A stretch of 64,000 nucleotides of DNA from Methanobacteriota archaeon (GTDB lineage Archaea > Methanobacteriota > Methanobacteria > Methanobacteriales > Methanobacteriaceae). The position numbers and the translations under genes are program-made. The stretch covers positions 1-64,000 of the forward strand of contig JAEZRD010000045.1 in the NCBI GenBank assembly GCA_023440975.1, given 5' to 3'. This document shows positions 36,101 to 45,618 of the stretch, in pieces. Each line of letters begins with the position of its first letter. The first letter of the stretch is position 1. A model generated the notes under the pieces. The model saw nothing but the letters and a program-made list of their open reading frames with translations. It did not search any database and was not told where the DNA came from.

Positions 36101-38170
36101 TTAAATTTCACTAAATTCATGAATTTTTTTAGCTAATTTAGGACCAATACCATCTATTTTTTGCAATTCTCTTTCAGTAACAGGTCTTAAATCATCACCA
36201 AATACATCAACTAAATTTCTGGCTCGTTTTCTACCAAGTCTTTTAACTCCAAGAACTAATGGAATAATATCATCTTTAACACCATAATATAATCTTGCAG
36301 AGAGAATATCTAAATCTTTACTATAACTATACTTTCCTAAAACTTCTAATGTATTTTTAGTAAATCTAACAAGCATACTAGCTTCATAAGAAGATCGGCG
36401 TGTACTTGCACTATAAACATGATAAGCATTTTCAATTTGATACTCAGTTTTTTCATTAATCCATTCAACTAAACTAACACAAGTAGCTTCAGGATTTCCA
36501 ATATCTACAGCAAACAATCCTAAACTAGATAACTTTTCACGTACAGGATCTTTACTCTTCCTACCTTTAAAAGAAATTAAAGGTAAATCAGGAGTTTGTG
36601 TTAATTGATAAATAAGTTGGTATGGATTAAATTCATCAATTTGAGTAGCAAATTCCTTAATTTGAACTGCTGTTTGAACAGCATAATTAGATTTAGCAAT
36701 TAAATTACCAAATTCAGTTGCTTTTAAACCTTCAGGAGTAGCGATCAATATCCCATTTTGTAATAAAAATTCTAAAGATGATTGAATTTCAAATTGTAAA
36801 CTATCTGAAGCAAAAAGACTCATACTAGGATTATTTTGCATTTGAAAACCATAAAAAGTCATTTCAAAGAATTCTTGCAAATCCTCCGGAGTTTTAGATA
36901 AACTTGATGCTACTTGGGAAATAATTTGTTTAAGTACTGCATCTTTATTTTCAATCAATTTTGAATTAGTTGGCTCAACCTGACCATGTATATAACGCTC
37001 TTCTAAATCTAAAGATTCTTCCATTGATTTAGCAACTAAATATGAAAATCCTACATCATCATATTGAGGTCTGCCAGCTCTACCAGACATTTGTAAATAA
37101 TCAAAAACAGGAATATTTTGAGGCCCTCTAGATGTCCAACGTGTATAATCTCTAATTGCAACATATTTAGAAGGTAAATTAACACCATACATAAGGCTAG
37201 GTGTTGCAGCTATCATTAAAATATTACCTTCTCTAAATTCATCTTCAATAATTTCTTTTTGTTCGTTGAATAATCCAGCATGGTGGAAAACAGCACCATT
37301 TTTTGCTGCTTCTGCTAAACGTACACAAGTACTTGTAGGTCGTGAACCTTTATTTTTAGGAACATCTAACAATTTATCTGCAACTTTTTTAAACTTTTCT
37401 TTTTGTTCATCAGAAATTTTATTCTTCATTTTTCCTGAAACATAAGAAGCTAAACTTTCAGTAAATCTTCGAGTAGATACAAAACTTAATGCTTGTGAAT
37501 TTTCTTCCATAGCTTTTTCTATAATTTTGACTATAACATCATTCTTATTTTTGGTATTAAACATTTCAGTATCTAAAACTTCTTTATTTAATGGAACGGG
37601 ACGATAATCATGTTCTATAACTTTTGCATTTAACCAACCCTTGATTTCATCCATATTTTCTAAGGTAGCTGAAAGAGCTATAACACGTAAATTAGGATTA
37701 ATCTTTTTTGCTCTTGTAATCGCACATTCTAAAGTCGGACCTCTAGAGAACTCTCCAATCATATGGAATTCATCGATAATAATAGTATCAACTTCTCTCA
37801 GAGTATTCCATGAAAAACGAGTTAAAGCATCAAATGATTCAAATACCATTATAGAAAGATCTGAGGAACGAGGATTTTTACCAACTGTTATTCCATGTTT
37901 TTCAAATTTTTTAAACTCTTTAACTTTCTCATTTTGTATAGAAATTAATGGAGCAGCATAAACTGCTTTGCCTCCATTAAGAATAGTTTTCAATGCAGCC
38001 AAGACTCCTAATATAGTTTTACCACTAGCAGTAGGAATAGCTATAATAATATTAGTTTTATCGTCCAAATAACCTGATTCAATAACAGCTTTTTGTGCTG
38101 GATTAAATTCTTTAATATAAGGATAACAATCATTTATAATTTCTTTAATGTTTTCTGGAATATTTTCCAT
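36101..38170 (-). CDS. hel308: Hel308-type DNA helicase
   Basis: Hel308 is a superfamily 2, Ski2-like 3'-5' DNA helicase that works at blocked replication forks. Motif Q region FNPAQKAVIESG, Walker A IPTASGKT (about 45-52), DEFH as motif II (about 133-136), ALSATLEN, HHAGLF, and QMSGRAGRPQYD as motif VI are all present. The C-terminus has helix-hairpin-helix GIGPKLAKKI. At about 689 residues it is complete. An open TTG at 38182 falls within the ribosome site; the second of two ATGs (38170) has proper spacing to GAGGG at 38176-38180. Confidence 0.93.
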   Translation of the reverse strand: MENIPENIKEIINDCYPYIKEFNPAQKAVIESGYLDDKTNIIIAIPTASGKTILGVLAALKTILNGGKAVYAAPLISIQNEKVKEFKKFEKHGITVGKNPRSSDLSIMVFESFDALTRFSWNTLREVDTIIIDEFHMIGEFSRGPTLECAITRAKKINPNLRVIALSATLENMDEIKGWLNAKVIEHDYRPVPLNKEVLDTEMFNTKNKNDVIVKIIEKAMEENSQALSFVSTRRFTESLASYVSGKMKNKISDEQKEKFKKVADKLLDVPKNKGSRPTSTCVRLAEAAKNGAVFHHAGLFNEQKEIIEDEFREGNILMIAATPSLMYGVNLPSKYVAIRDYTRWTSRGPQNIPVFDYLQMSGRAGRPQYDDVGFSYLVAKSMEESLDLEERYIHGQVEPTNSKLIENKDAVLKQIISQVASSLSKTPEDLQEFFEMTFYGFQMQNNPSMSLFASDSLQFEIQSSLEFLLQNGILIATPEGLKATEFGNLIAKSNYAVQTAVQIKEFATQIDEFNPYQLIYQLTQTPDLPLISFKGRKSKDPVREKLSSLGLFAVDIGNPEATCVSLVEWINEKTEYQIENAYHVYSASTRRSSYEASMLVRFTKNTLEVLGKYSYSKDLDILSARLYYGVKDDIIPLVLGVKRLGRKRARNLVDVFGDDLRPVTERELQKIDGIGPKLAKKIHEFSEI

Positions 38171-38262
38171 CATTTCCCTCAAATATTTTTTTATATAAAT
38201 CTAATTTATATTATCAATTCAATATCTTTTTTTAGTAAGCATTTGAAAAGTAATAAATTTTT

Positions 38263-38733
38263 TTATATTTTTTCCTTTTTTAAAACACAAATATTACTTA
38301 TATTGGTATTTGGATATTGTCCATTTTCATCTTTTTCCACTGCTTTAACCATGTCCCATATTGTAAGTAGCACTACACTAACTCCAGTTATAGCTTCCAT
38401 TTCAACACCAGTTTGTCCAGTAGTTTTCACAGAAACAGTGGTAATTATTTCTTCTTCTTTAATTTCAAAATTTATTTCAATACCTGTAATACTTAATGGA
38501 TGACATAATGGAATTAAGTTAGAAGTATTTTTAATCGCATTTATTCCTGCAACTTGTGCAGTAGTTAAAACATTACCTTTTTTAATTTCAGAGTTTTTTA
38601 TTTTATCTATTGTGTCCTTTTGAAGATGAATTTTACCAGAAGCAATAGCTATTCTTCTTTGTAAAGGTTTATTCCCAACTTCTACCATATGAATTCCATC
38701 TTTAGTAAGATGAGTAAATTTTTTATCAGTCAT
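38263..38733 (-). CDS. moaC: Cyclic pyranopterin monophosphate synthase
   Basis: MoaC performs the ring-closing step that forms cyclic pyranopterin monophosphate, the first intermediate of molybdopterin. The 156 residues include IPLCHPLSITG (75-79 for PLCHP) and the conserved VKTTGQTGVEMEAITGVSVVLLTIWDM. Molybdenum or tungsten pterin is required by formylmethanofuran dehydrogenase and formate dehydrogenase. No other moa gene is in the window. It is the upstream neighbour of hel308 on the same strand, about 90 bases away. Confidence 0.96.
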   Translation of the reverse strand: MTDKKFTHLTKDGIHMVEVGNKPLQRRIAIASGKIHLQKDTIDKIKNSEIKKGNVLTTAQVAGINAIKNTSNLIPLCHPLSITGIEINFEIKEEEIITTVSVKTTGQTGVEMEAITGVSVVLLTIWDMVKAVEKDENGQYPNTNISNICVLKKEKI

Positions 38734-38910
38734 TGTAATTACCTAAATTTTAATTAAAAATAATATTAGTTAATATAAACTTTAATTTAATACTTTATTA
38801 AATTTTCAAAAATTATTTTATATAAAAAAGAAATAACTAAATATATAACTTTTTTATAAAAAAAATGGAAAAATATTATTAAAATTTTTTTTTGGGGAGT
38901 TCTAAAGAAA

Positions 38911-40773
38911 ATGGAGAAATTAACACTATTAAATGAAAATTCTAATATTGTAAGTAGTTTTTCATGGAATGAATTAAATGAACTATATAATAATGTTGAA
39001 GTTTATAATGAAATTTCAAAAACAAATTTCCCAAATTTTTTAAAAGAATTATCTGAACATGTATTAATATTAACTCCAATTGAAAATGGTCAAGATTTTT
39101 TAATTAAACATATTAATTATCCTATTTTTAATTTTTTTGAAAATCAAGATACAAAAAAATATTTATATAAACCTTTAACTAAAATGTTTCCTTTTTTAAA
39201 AGATTTGACATTAATAAATATAATTCAAGAAATAAATCAAACAGAAAAACCTCGAAATTTGAAAGCACTTTATTATAAAGATGAAGTATTACAGGGGATT
39301 TTCATAATTAATATAGTTAAATCCTTAAATGAAATTTTTGGAATAATTAAAAGGGAAAACAGTTTTGATTTAACAGATTATGATAAAAAAGATGTATTTG
39401 ATTTATCAGATACAGCAATGGTTGTTATTCAAGATGGATATTTTGTCAGAGTTAATGAAGCATATTCTAAATTATCTGGTTATTCCATAGAATATTTAAC
39501 TGGTCAAAGTTTCACATTTAATCAAACATTCTTAGATAGTGAGCATAACGATGATATTTATGGAATTTATCTTAAATTATTGAATCGTGAATTATATGTT
39601 AATGATGAAACTGTCCGTATAATACATAAAGAAGGTCATGAAATTTGGTTCCAGAGTATTGGAATACCTGTTAACTTTGAAGGACGTCCAGCTGTTCAAA
39701 TAATTTGTGTTGATATAACTGAAGAAAGAAATTCTGAAGAACAAGCTAAAATGTTAAAAATTAATTTAGATAAAATACAAGACATTACAAAAATTGCTAT
39801 TTGCTCTTGGGACCCAATAAACAAATATACTTGGACATCTGAAATTTATAATATCCTTGAAATAACCGAAGAATCATTACAAATGGATGAAGATATTTTA
39901 GTTAAATACACAATCCCCGAAGATAAATTAGGATATGAAGAAATAATTAAAAAATGTTTAAAGAATAAAACAAGTAATTTTAACACATTAATACGAGTAT
40001 TAACTGGAAAAAATAATTTAAGATATATATCAATATATTTAACATTTAATTTTGATGAAAAAAATTATTCCTTTGTAGGTTTTGTTCAAGATGTAACTGA
40101 AGCTACTATGCACTCAATGAAACTTAATAACACATTTAAAGAATTAGAAAATACTTTAGATGAAAAAGATGTTCTCTTAAAAGAAGTTCATCATCGTGTT
40201 AAAAACAATTTACAGATAATACTTAGTTTACTTAAATTAGATTCAAGATTCAATGAAAAAAATCCTCAAGAAATTATTGATGCCACAATTAACAGGATAA
40301 ATAGTATGGCATTAATACATGAAAAAATATATGGATCCACTGACCTAGCCCATGTAAATATTAAAGAATACATTGAAGAAGAAACTCAATATCTAATTGA
40401 TATGTATAATAAGGAAAATATCGAATTGAAATTTAATTTAGAAAATATTGAAGTAGATATGGAGAAAGCTATACCTATTGGTTTAATAATAAATGAATTA
40501 GTTCATAATACAATTAAATATGCATTTCCTAATAATGAAAAAGGAATATTAAATATATCTTTAGAAACCAATGAAAATTATGTCAATTTAATTGTAAAAG
40601 ATAATGGAATTGGAATTTCTAATGAGATAGATATTTATAATAGTACAACACTAGGATTCATAGTAATAAATAATTTAGTATCTCAAATCGATGGTAAATT
40701 CACAAAATTAAATATTCCAGGTTCAGCTTTTAAAATAGAATTTAAAAAAGAAGGATTAATAGATAATAACTAA
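38911..40773 (+). CDS. Sensor histidine kinase with PAS domains
   Basis: A 620-residue cytoplasmic histidine kinase. The first 150 residues are of no recognised family. A PAS domain follows (about 165-280, VFDLSDTAMVVIQDGYFVRVNEAYSKLSGYS), then a second PAS-like segment (about 285-400). The phosphoacceptor box LLKEVHHRVKNNLQIILSLL is of the His_kinase_2 type, and the HATPase domain shows NELVHNTIKYAF and VKDNGIGI. It resembles the split kinase near 17 kb in its kinase half. No membrane segment and no response regulator gene adjacent. A GGGGAG ribosome site precedes the ATG. Confidence 0.9.
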   Translation: MEKLTLLNENSNIVSSFSWNELNELYNNVEVYNEISKTNFPNFLKELSEHVLILTPIENGQDFLIKHINYPIFNFFENQDTKKYLYKPLTKMFPFLKDLTLINIIQEINQTEKPRNLKALYYKDEVLQGIFIINIVKSLNEIFGIIKRENSFDLTDYDKKDVFDLSDTAMVVIQDGYFVRVNEAYSKLSGYSIEYLTGQSFTFNQTFLDSEHNDDIYGIYLKLLNRELYVNDETVRIIHKEGHEIWFQSIGIPVNFEGRPAVQIICVDITEERNSEEQAKMLKINLDKIQDITKIAICSWDPINKYTWTSEIYNILEITEESLQMDEDILVKYTIPEDKLGYEEIIKKCLKNKTSNFNTLIRVLTGKNNLRYISIYLTFNFDEKNYSFVGFVQDVTEATMHSMKLNNTFKELENTLDEKDVLLKEVHHRVKNNLQIILSLLKLDSRFNEKNPQEIIDATINRINSMALIHEKIYGSTDLAHVNIKEYIEEETQYLIDMYNKENIELKFNLENIEVDMEKAIPIGLIINELVHNTIKYAFPNNEKGILNISLETNENYVNLIVKDNGIGISNEIDIYNSTTLGFIVINNLVSQIDGKFTKLNIPGSAFKIEFKKEGLIDNN

Positions 40774-40787
40774 AAATTTTTTAATAA

Positions 40788-41888
40788 CTATCTTTCCAAT
40801 TCTTCATAAGGAATTTTAACAGATGCAAAATTTAAGGCACGTTTTCTAGCATTTGAAATAAATTTATTTCTAAGATCATCATCATCCAATATTAAATCTA
40901 TATTTTCAGCTAAATCTTTACTACTACTAGGGTTAATGAGTAAACCCACATCATCCGTTATAATTTCACGGATTCCTCCAACATTACTTCCAATAACAGG
41001 TTTGCTACAAGACAAAGCTTCAATAAGAACTAAACCAAAGCTTTCACTAAAAGATGGTAAAACTAACATATCACAACTAGGTATAATATTTTCAATATCT
41101 TCACGTGCACCTGTAAATATAACATCATTTATATTATTCTTTTTAACATAATCTTTCAATGATTTGAGTAAAGGACCATTTCCTACAATAACTAGTGTGG
41201 ATTCATTTTTCATATTTTTTTTAGCTTCAATAATTGTTTTAACATTTTTTCTTTTAATAATATTTCCAACAAAAAGAATTATAGGTTTATTAATGTCTAT
41301 GTTATAATCATGTTCTAATTCTAATTTAAATTTGTAATCATTATTTGGTTTGAAACGTTCAGTATCCACAGAATTCCAGTTTATTTTAATCTTATTTTCT
41401 AATCCTTTAATATTAGTTTTTAAAATCTCATCTTTAAGTGCTTGGCTAACTACTAAAAGGTGGTCTGCATTTTTTAAGACTTTTTTTATTATAGGGCGGA
41501 TATAAAATTGTTTAGCGTATAATTCAAACATATCTGATCCATGAGCAGTTACATAAGTGGTAATTCCATGTTTTTTACCAACTTGGGTAGCTGCAAAACC
41601 TGCAGGAAAAAGATAATGCCCATGGATAATATCAATTTCTTTTTCATTAGTTAGTTTATCTAAAGCTTTACGTGCATTAATACTAAATAATAATCCTCGA
41701 AGCCCTGGAATATTAATCCCTTTTGTTCCAATAACATGTATTCCATCAATATCTTTAATATTCTTATGAGGGTAAGTAATTACATATACTTCATGGCCTT
41801 GTTTAATTAATTCTTTAGATAATGTATGAATATGCACTCCAACGCCACCAATATGAGGAGGGAATTGACCAACCATAACTATTTTCAT
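40788..41888 (-). CDS. Glycosyltransferase family 4
   Basis: A GT-B fold glycosyltransferase of 366 residues. The acceptor-binding N-terminus has MVGQFPPHIGGVGVHIHTLSKELIKQGHEVYV, and the donor domain shows ILFVGNIIKRKNVKTII, VIVGNGP and the signature PSFSESFGLVLIEALSCSKPVIGSNVGGI with the ExxxxxxxE pair. It probably transfers a sugar from a nucleotide donor to a surface glycan or lipid; the sugar is not predictable. A GAGAGGA ribosome site supports the start. It lies 24 bases downstream of cbiD on the same strand. Confidence 0.9.
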   Translation of the reverse strand: MKIVMVGQFPPHIGGVGVHIHTLSKELIKQGHEVYVITYPHKNIKDIDGIHVIGTKGINIPGLRGLLFSINARKALDKLTNEKEIDIIHGHYLFPAGFAATQVGKKHGITTYVTAHGSDMFELYAKQFYIRPIIKKVLKNADHLLVVSQALKDEILKTNIKGLENKIKINWNSVDTERFKPNNDYKFKLELEHDYNIDINKPIILFVGNIIKRKNVKTIIEAKKNMKNESTLVIVGNGPLLKSLKDYVKKNNINDVIFTGAREDIENIIPSCDMLVLPSFSESFGLVLIEALSCSKPVIGSNVGGIREIITDDVGLLINPSSSKDLAENIDLILDDDDLRNKFISNARKRALNFASVKIPYEELER

Positions 41889-41912
41889 TTTTAAAATCCT
41901 CTCAATTTAAAT

Positions 41913-43013
41913 TTATTTAATTAATTTAAAATCGTGATTGTTATTTAAGATGTTTCCATTCATATCTATTAACATAACATCTAATTTTAAATCAAATTTA
42001 TCTAAACATTTATCTTTAATTGCATTAGCAATACTATTTAAAACAATTATATCTAATTTTTCTTCTTTCAATATATCTAAAATTTCTTCAGTTGTTTTAG
42101 CTTCAAAAATTCTCTTAATAATTTCTGTTTTAGCTCCTGCTAAAGCACTATGTGCTGCAAATATTTCGCACCTACAATCTGCTACAGAATGTTTTGTATT
42201 AAAAATACCTCCTGCTACTTTAACAAGCTTTCCAATATGTCCAAATAAAGTAAAAGAATTTATACCTCTCTTTTTAGCTTCTTCAAACATGAAACCTATA
42301 AAATTGCCGGTTTGAATAATATCTTCTTTTTCAACAGTTAAATATTTCAAAGCTAATTTTTCACCAATATTTCCTGGAACAAAAACTAAATTTTCCCGTT
42401 CTTCTGCAATTGCTACATCTATTTGAGTCACAATAGAATTTTTATAAGCATTATTATCCATAGATCTAGCTATTCCTGTAGTTCCAAGAATGCTTATTCC
42501 ATTAATTATTCCAAGACGAGGATTCATTGTTCTTTTAGCAATATTTTTACCTTCAGGAATATTTATTTCAATAATTGCCATTTTGTTTTTTGGTAAAATT
42601 TTCTCTAAATTTTTTTTAATCATTTGGCGAGGAACAGGATTAATTGCAAATTCTCCTGGGGGAATTTGAAGTCCGGGCTTGGTTATAATACCTATGCCTT
42701 CTCCACCTACAATTTTAATATTGTCATGTGAATCATTTTTATCTTTTAATTCAACTGTTGCTATTATGTCTAAACCTACAGTAACATCTGGGTCATTATA
42801 AGGATATTTAATACAAATACTTCTAGCTTTATTTGAAGAAATTTTTTCATTAGACTTAATAATAATATTAAGTTTTTCAGTTGGTGTTACAATATTCACA
42901 TTTTCAATCTTTTTATTTTCATTTAAAAGTTTTTTTAAACTAGCTAACGCTGCAGCTGTAGCTAAACTTCCAGTTGTAACACTAATTTCTGGTTTTAATC
43001 CATTTTTTTTCAT
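41913..43013 (-). CDS. cbiD: Cobalt-precorrin-5B C1-methyltransferase
   Basis: CbiD methylates carbon 1 of the corrin ring in the anaerobic cobalamin pathway, using SAM. The N-terminus SVTTGSLATAAALASLKKL is the CbiD signature, and GEGIGIITKPGLQIPPGEFAINPVPR and GTTGIARSMD are also typical. Length of 366 is normal. Corrinoid is needed by the Mtr methyltransferase of methanogenesis. The cobyric acid synthase gene cbiP lies about 5 kb away, so the pathway genes are scattered. The ATG has only a weak GATGT ribosome site. Confidence 0.93.
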   Translation of the reverse strand: MKKNGLKPEISVTTGSLATAAALASLKKLLNENKKIENVNIVTPTEKLNIIIKSNEKISSNKARSICIKYPYNDPDVTVGLDIIATVELKDKNDSHDNIKIVGGEGIGIITKPGLQIPPGEFAINPVPRQMIKKNLEKILPKNKMAIIEINIPEGKNIAKRTMNPRLGIINGISILGTTGIARSMDNNAYKNSIVTQIDVAIAEERENLVFVPGNIGEKLALKYLTVEKEDIIQTGNFIGFMFEEAKKRGINSFTLFGHIGKLVKVAGGIFNTKHSVADCRCEIFAAHSALAGAKTEIIKRIFEAKTTEEILDILKEEKLDIIVLNSIANAIKDKCLDKFDLKLDVMLIDMNGNILNNNHDFKLIK

Positions 43014-43263
43014 AATAAAAACATCTAAAAAATATTATTTAAATTATATTATTATCAATTTGTTAAAAATAGTTTATTATTTATTTTTTAAAAACATTAT
43101 AAAAAAATTAATCTGGAATCATTTGGCAATGTTCAATATTTGCTAGGTATTATAAAATTGATTATTTAATTGATGTAATTAATTAAAATTCTAAATTGAG
43201 TTTTTTTAAGTAAAGTATGGAAAACTCCCCTTTGAAAGAAAAAAATAAATTAATTATTTTTTT

Positions 43264-44034
43264 TTATTCAATTTCTATATTGCAAATATAATAATAATCT
43301 TTTAGAACATCTTTAAGATCATTATTGTAATTAATATAATATTTGCGATTTTCTTTTTTAATGCTCAAACATAAACATAGTAAACCAATTCCAGTATCAA
43401 TTTGATTGTATTTATCCATTCCCATTCTTTTATCAATAAAACTAGGATTTTTGCAATAAAAATCTATTGAATTTTCATTGTTAAAATATATGTACCATGG
43501 TTGGCTGTTACGTGCTGATGGAGCATATTGTAATCCTTCAACTACTCTTTTAATAGGGTCGGTCATTTTAATATTAGAAAAATAAGCTATTTCATGAATC
43601 GGTTTTCTATTAAATTCGGTGCGATGTTTTCTATAAATATTCTCTTTGGTTCTTCCAAATGCAAGAACTATTTTAAAGTTTAGTTCGCTTAATTCGTTAA
43701 GTTTATCTTTTGCTTTAGGTATTCCTTCCCAACATGCACCAATATTATTTTGTGAAAGATATAAATCTAATTGTTCAAGGATGAAACCTATATTATTTAA
43801 TCCTAAACGTGAGTCTTCGGAGAATGCTGCAATGTAATAAGTTGCAGGTTTCATGTATCTACTGTTTAAATAGTCTTTAGTGATTATTTTAAACTCAACT
43901 TTTGAGTCATTTAATCGTTCCGCATTGTCAAGAAATTCTTTAACTTTTTCAAGATCAATATTTTTATTTTTTAAATTATATTTTCTCACAGATTTTCTAT
44001 GGAATATATTATCATATAAATTTGATTTTAACAT
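43264..44034 (-). CDS. Nitroreductase-family protein
   Basis: A 256-residue protein of the FMN-dependent nitroreductase superfamily, closest in layout to the TM1586-type group. The N-terminus FHRKSVRKYNLKN is the FMN-phosphate contact, and GLQYAPSARNSQPWYIYF repeats the pattern of the second half, as if two halves formed a pseudo-dimer in one chain. Central GFILEQLDLYLSQNNIGACWEGIPK is typical of the fold. Substrate unknown. AAAGGA precedes the ATG. It stands alone before the tRNA-Gly pair. Confidence 0.82.
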   Translation of the reverse strand: MLKSNLYDNIFHRKSVRKYNLKNKNIDLEKVKEFLDNAERLNDSKVEFKIITKDYLNSRYMKPATYYIAAFSEDSRLGLNNIGFILEQLDLYLSQNNIGACWEGIPKAKDKLNELSELNFKIVLAFGRTKENIYRKHRTEFNRKPIHEIAYFSNIKMTDPIKRVVEGLQYAPSARNSQPWYIYFNNENSIDFYCKNPSFIDKRMGMDKYNQIDTGIGLLCLCLSIKKENRKYYINYNNDLKDVLKDYYYICNIEIE

Positions 44035-44120
44035 AAATTATCGTTTCCTTTGACAAATTTTTTTATATTTACTATTAATTATGAGGAAGTATATAAACTA
44101 ATTTCAAAAATTTCCAAAGA

Positions 44121-44130
44121 TTTATATATG
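44121..44130 (+). promoter_or_regulatory. Probable tRNA-Gly promoter TATA box
   Basis: TTTATATATG lies about 40 bases before the mature tRNA-Gly end, giving a leader of about 15 bases. A second TATA-like run at 44154-44162 is too close to serve. Confidence 0.45.
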
Positions 44131-44165
44131 ATGATGACAAACACTTTATTGTTGTATATATTTAA

Positions 44166-44315
<150 letters not shown>

Positions 44316-44550
44316 TTAAACTATTTTTTAAAATTATCTTTTCTAATTAATTATCTTATAATTTGTTTTTTATCTAACTTTTTAACATTTTAAAAGAGTA
44401 ATTTAAAAAATTAATAAGAAAAATGTCTTATTTTTTAAAAAAACAATAATTATTTATATATATTAAAGCCTAATTATTATTAATATAAATTATTAAAAGA
44501 TTTAAAATTAATATTGATTAAAATTTTTAAAAAATTAAGGTTGTGATTTA

Positions 44551-45591
44551 ATGGCTGGAATTGTCGGTTATGGAGCATATGTGCCTTCATACAGAATCAA
44601 AGTAGAAGAAATTGCAAAAGTCTGGGGAGATGACCCAGAATCCATATCAAATGGGTTAGTTGTAAATGAAAAATCAGTTCCTGCATCTGATGAAGATACT
44701 GCAACTATTGCAGTTACTGCTGCAAGAAATGCATTAAAAAGAGCAGAAATTGACCCTCAAAAGTTAGGAGCTGTTTATGTAGGATCTGAATCCCATCCAT
44801 ATGCAGTAAAACCAACAGCTACTATAGTAGCAGAAGCAATAGGGGCAACACCTGAATTAACTGCTGCAGATTTAGAATTTGCATGTAAAGCAGGAACAGC
44901 AGGAATACAAGCAGTAATGGGGGAAGTAGACTCTGGAATGATTGATTATGGTTTAGCAATAGGAGCAGATACTTCTCAAGGGGCACCTGGAGATGCATTA
45001 GAATACACTGCTTCAGCAGGTGGAGCAGGATATATTATTGGTAAAAAAAATACAATTGCAGATTTTGAAACAACATATAGTTTTACTACAGATACACCTG
45101 ATTTTTATAGAAGAGAAGGTCAACCCTACCCATCACATGGTGGAAGATTCACTGGAGATCCAGCTTATTATAAGCATGTTTTTGGTGCAGCTAAAGGTTT
45201 ATTCGAAAAAACAGAATCCAAACCTGAGGATTATGATTATGCATTATTCCATCAACCAAATGGAAAATTTTATATTAGAGCTGCAAGAAAATTAGGTTTT
45301 ACTCCAGAACAATATAAATATGGGTTATTAACTCCAAATATAGGAAATACTTACTCTGGAGCTGTACCATTAGCATTATCTAATGTATTAGATAAAGCAG
45401 AACCTGGAGACAAAATCTTTATAATATCTTATGGTTCTGGTGCTGGTAGTGATGGTTTTGTATTAAATGTTAATGACAGAATAAAAGAAGTTCAAGATTT
45501 AGCTCCTAAAACTCAAGATTACATAGATGATAAAAATTATGTTGACTATGCAGTTTATGCTAAGTATAAAGGAAAAATTCGGATGGCGTAA
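44551..45591 (+). CDS. Hydroxymethylglutaryl-CoA synthase
   Basis: Condenses acetyl-CoA with acetoacetyl-CoA to HMG-CoA at the entry to the mevalonate pathway for archaeal isoprenoid lipids. The catalytic Cys112 is in LEFACKAGTAGIQ, ALFHQPNGKF gives the catalytic histidine, and ISYGSGAGSDGFVL lies near the end. Length of 346 is the archaeal form. The thiolase gene follows 27 bases on. In archaea these two enzymes form a channeling complex bridged by a DUF35 protein; no DUF35 gene is next to them here. Confidence 0.95.
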   Translation: MAGIVGYGAYVPSYRIKVEEIAKVWGDDPESISNGLVVNEKSVPASDEDTATIAVTAARNALKRAEIDPQKLGAVYVGSESHPYAVKPTATIVAEAIGATPELTAADLEFACKAGTAGIQAVMGEVDSGMIDYGLAIGADTSQGAPGDALEYTASAGGAGYIIGKKNTIADFETTYSFTTDTPDFYRREGQPYPSHGGRFTGDPAYYKHVFGAAKGLFEKTESKPEDYDYALFHQPNGKFYIRAARKLGFTPEQYKYGLLTPNIGNTYSGAVPLALSNVLDKAEPGDKIFIISYGSGAGSDGFVLNVNDRIKEVQDLAPKTQDYIDDKNYVDYAVYAKYKGKIRMA

Positions 45592-45618
45592 AGGAGAAAA
45601 AAATTTAGGTGATTATTT

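Noticed and set aside
43014..43263. Possible cobalamin riboswitch upstream of cbiD
   Set aside because: No B12-box-like conserved core is visible and these riboswitches are not expected in methanogens; the spacer is plain AT-rich sequence with one short GC patch near 43225.
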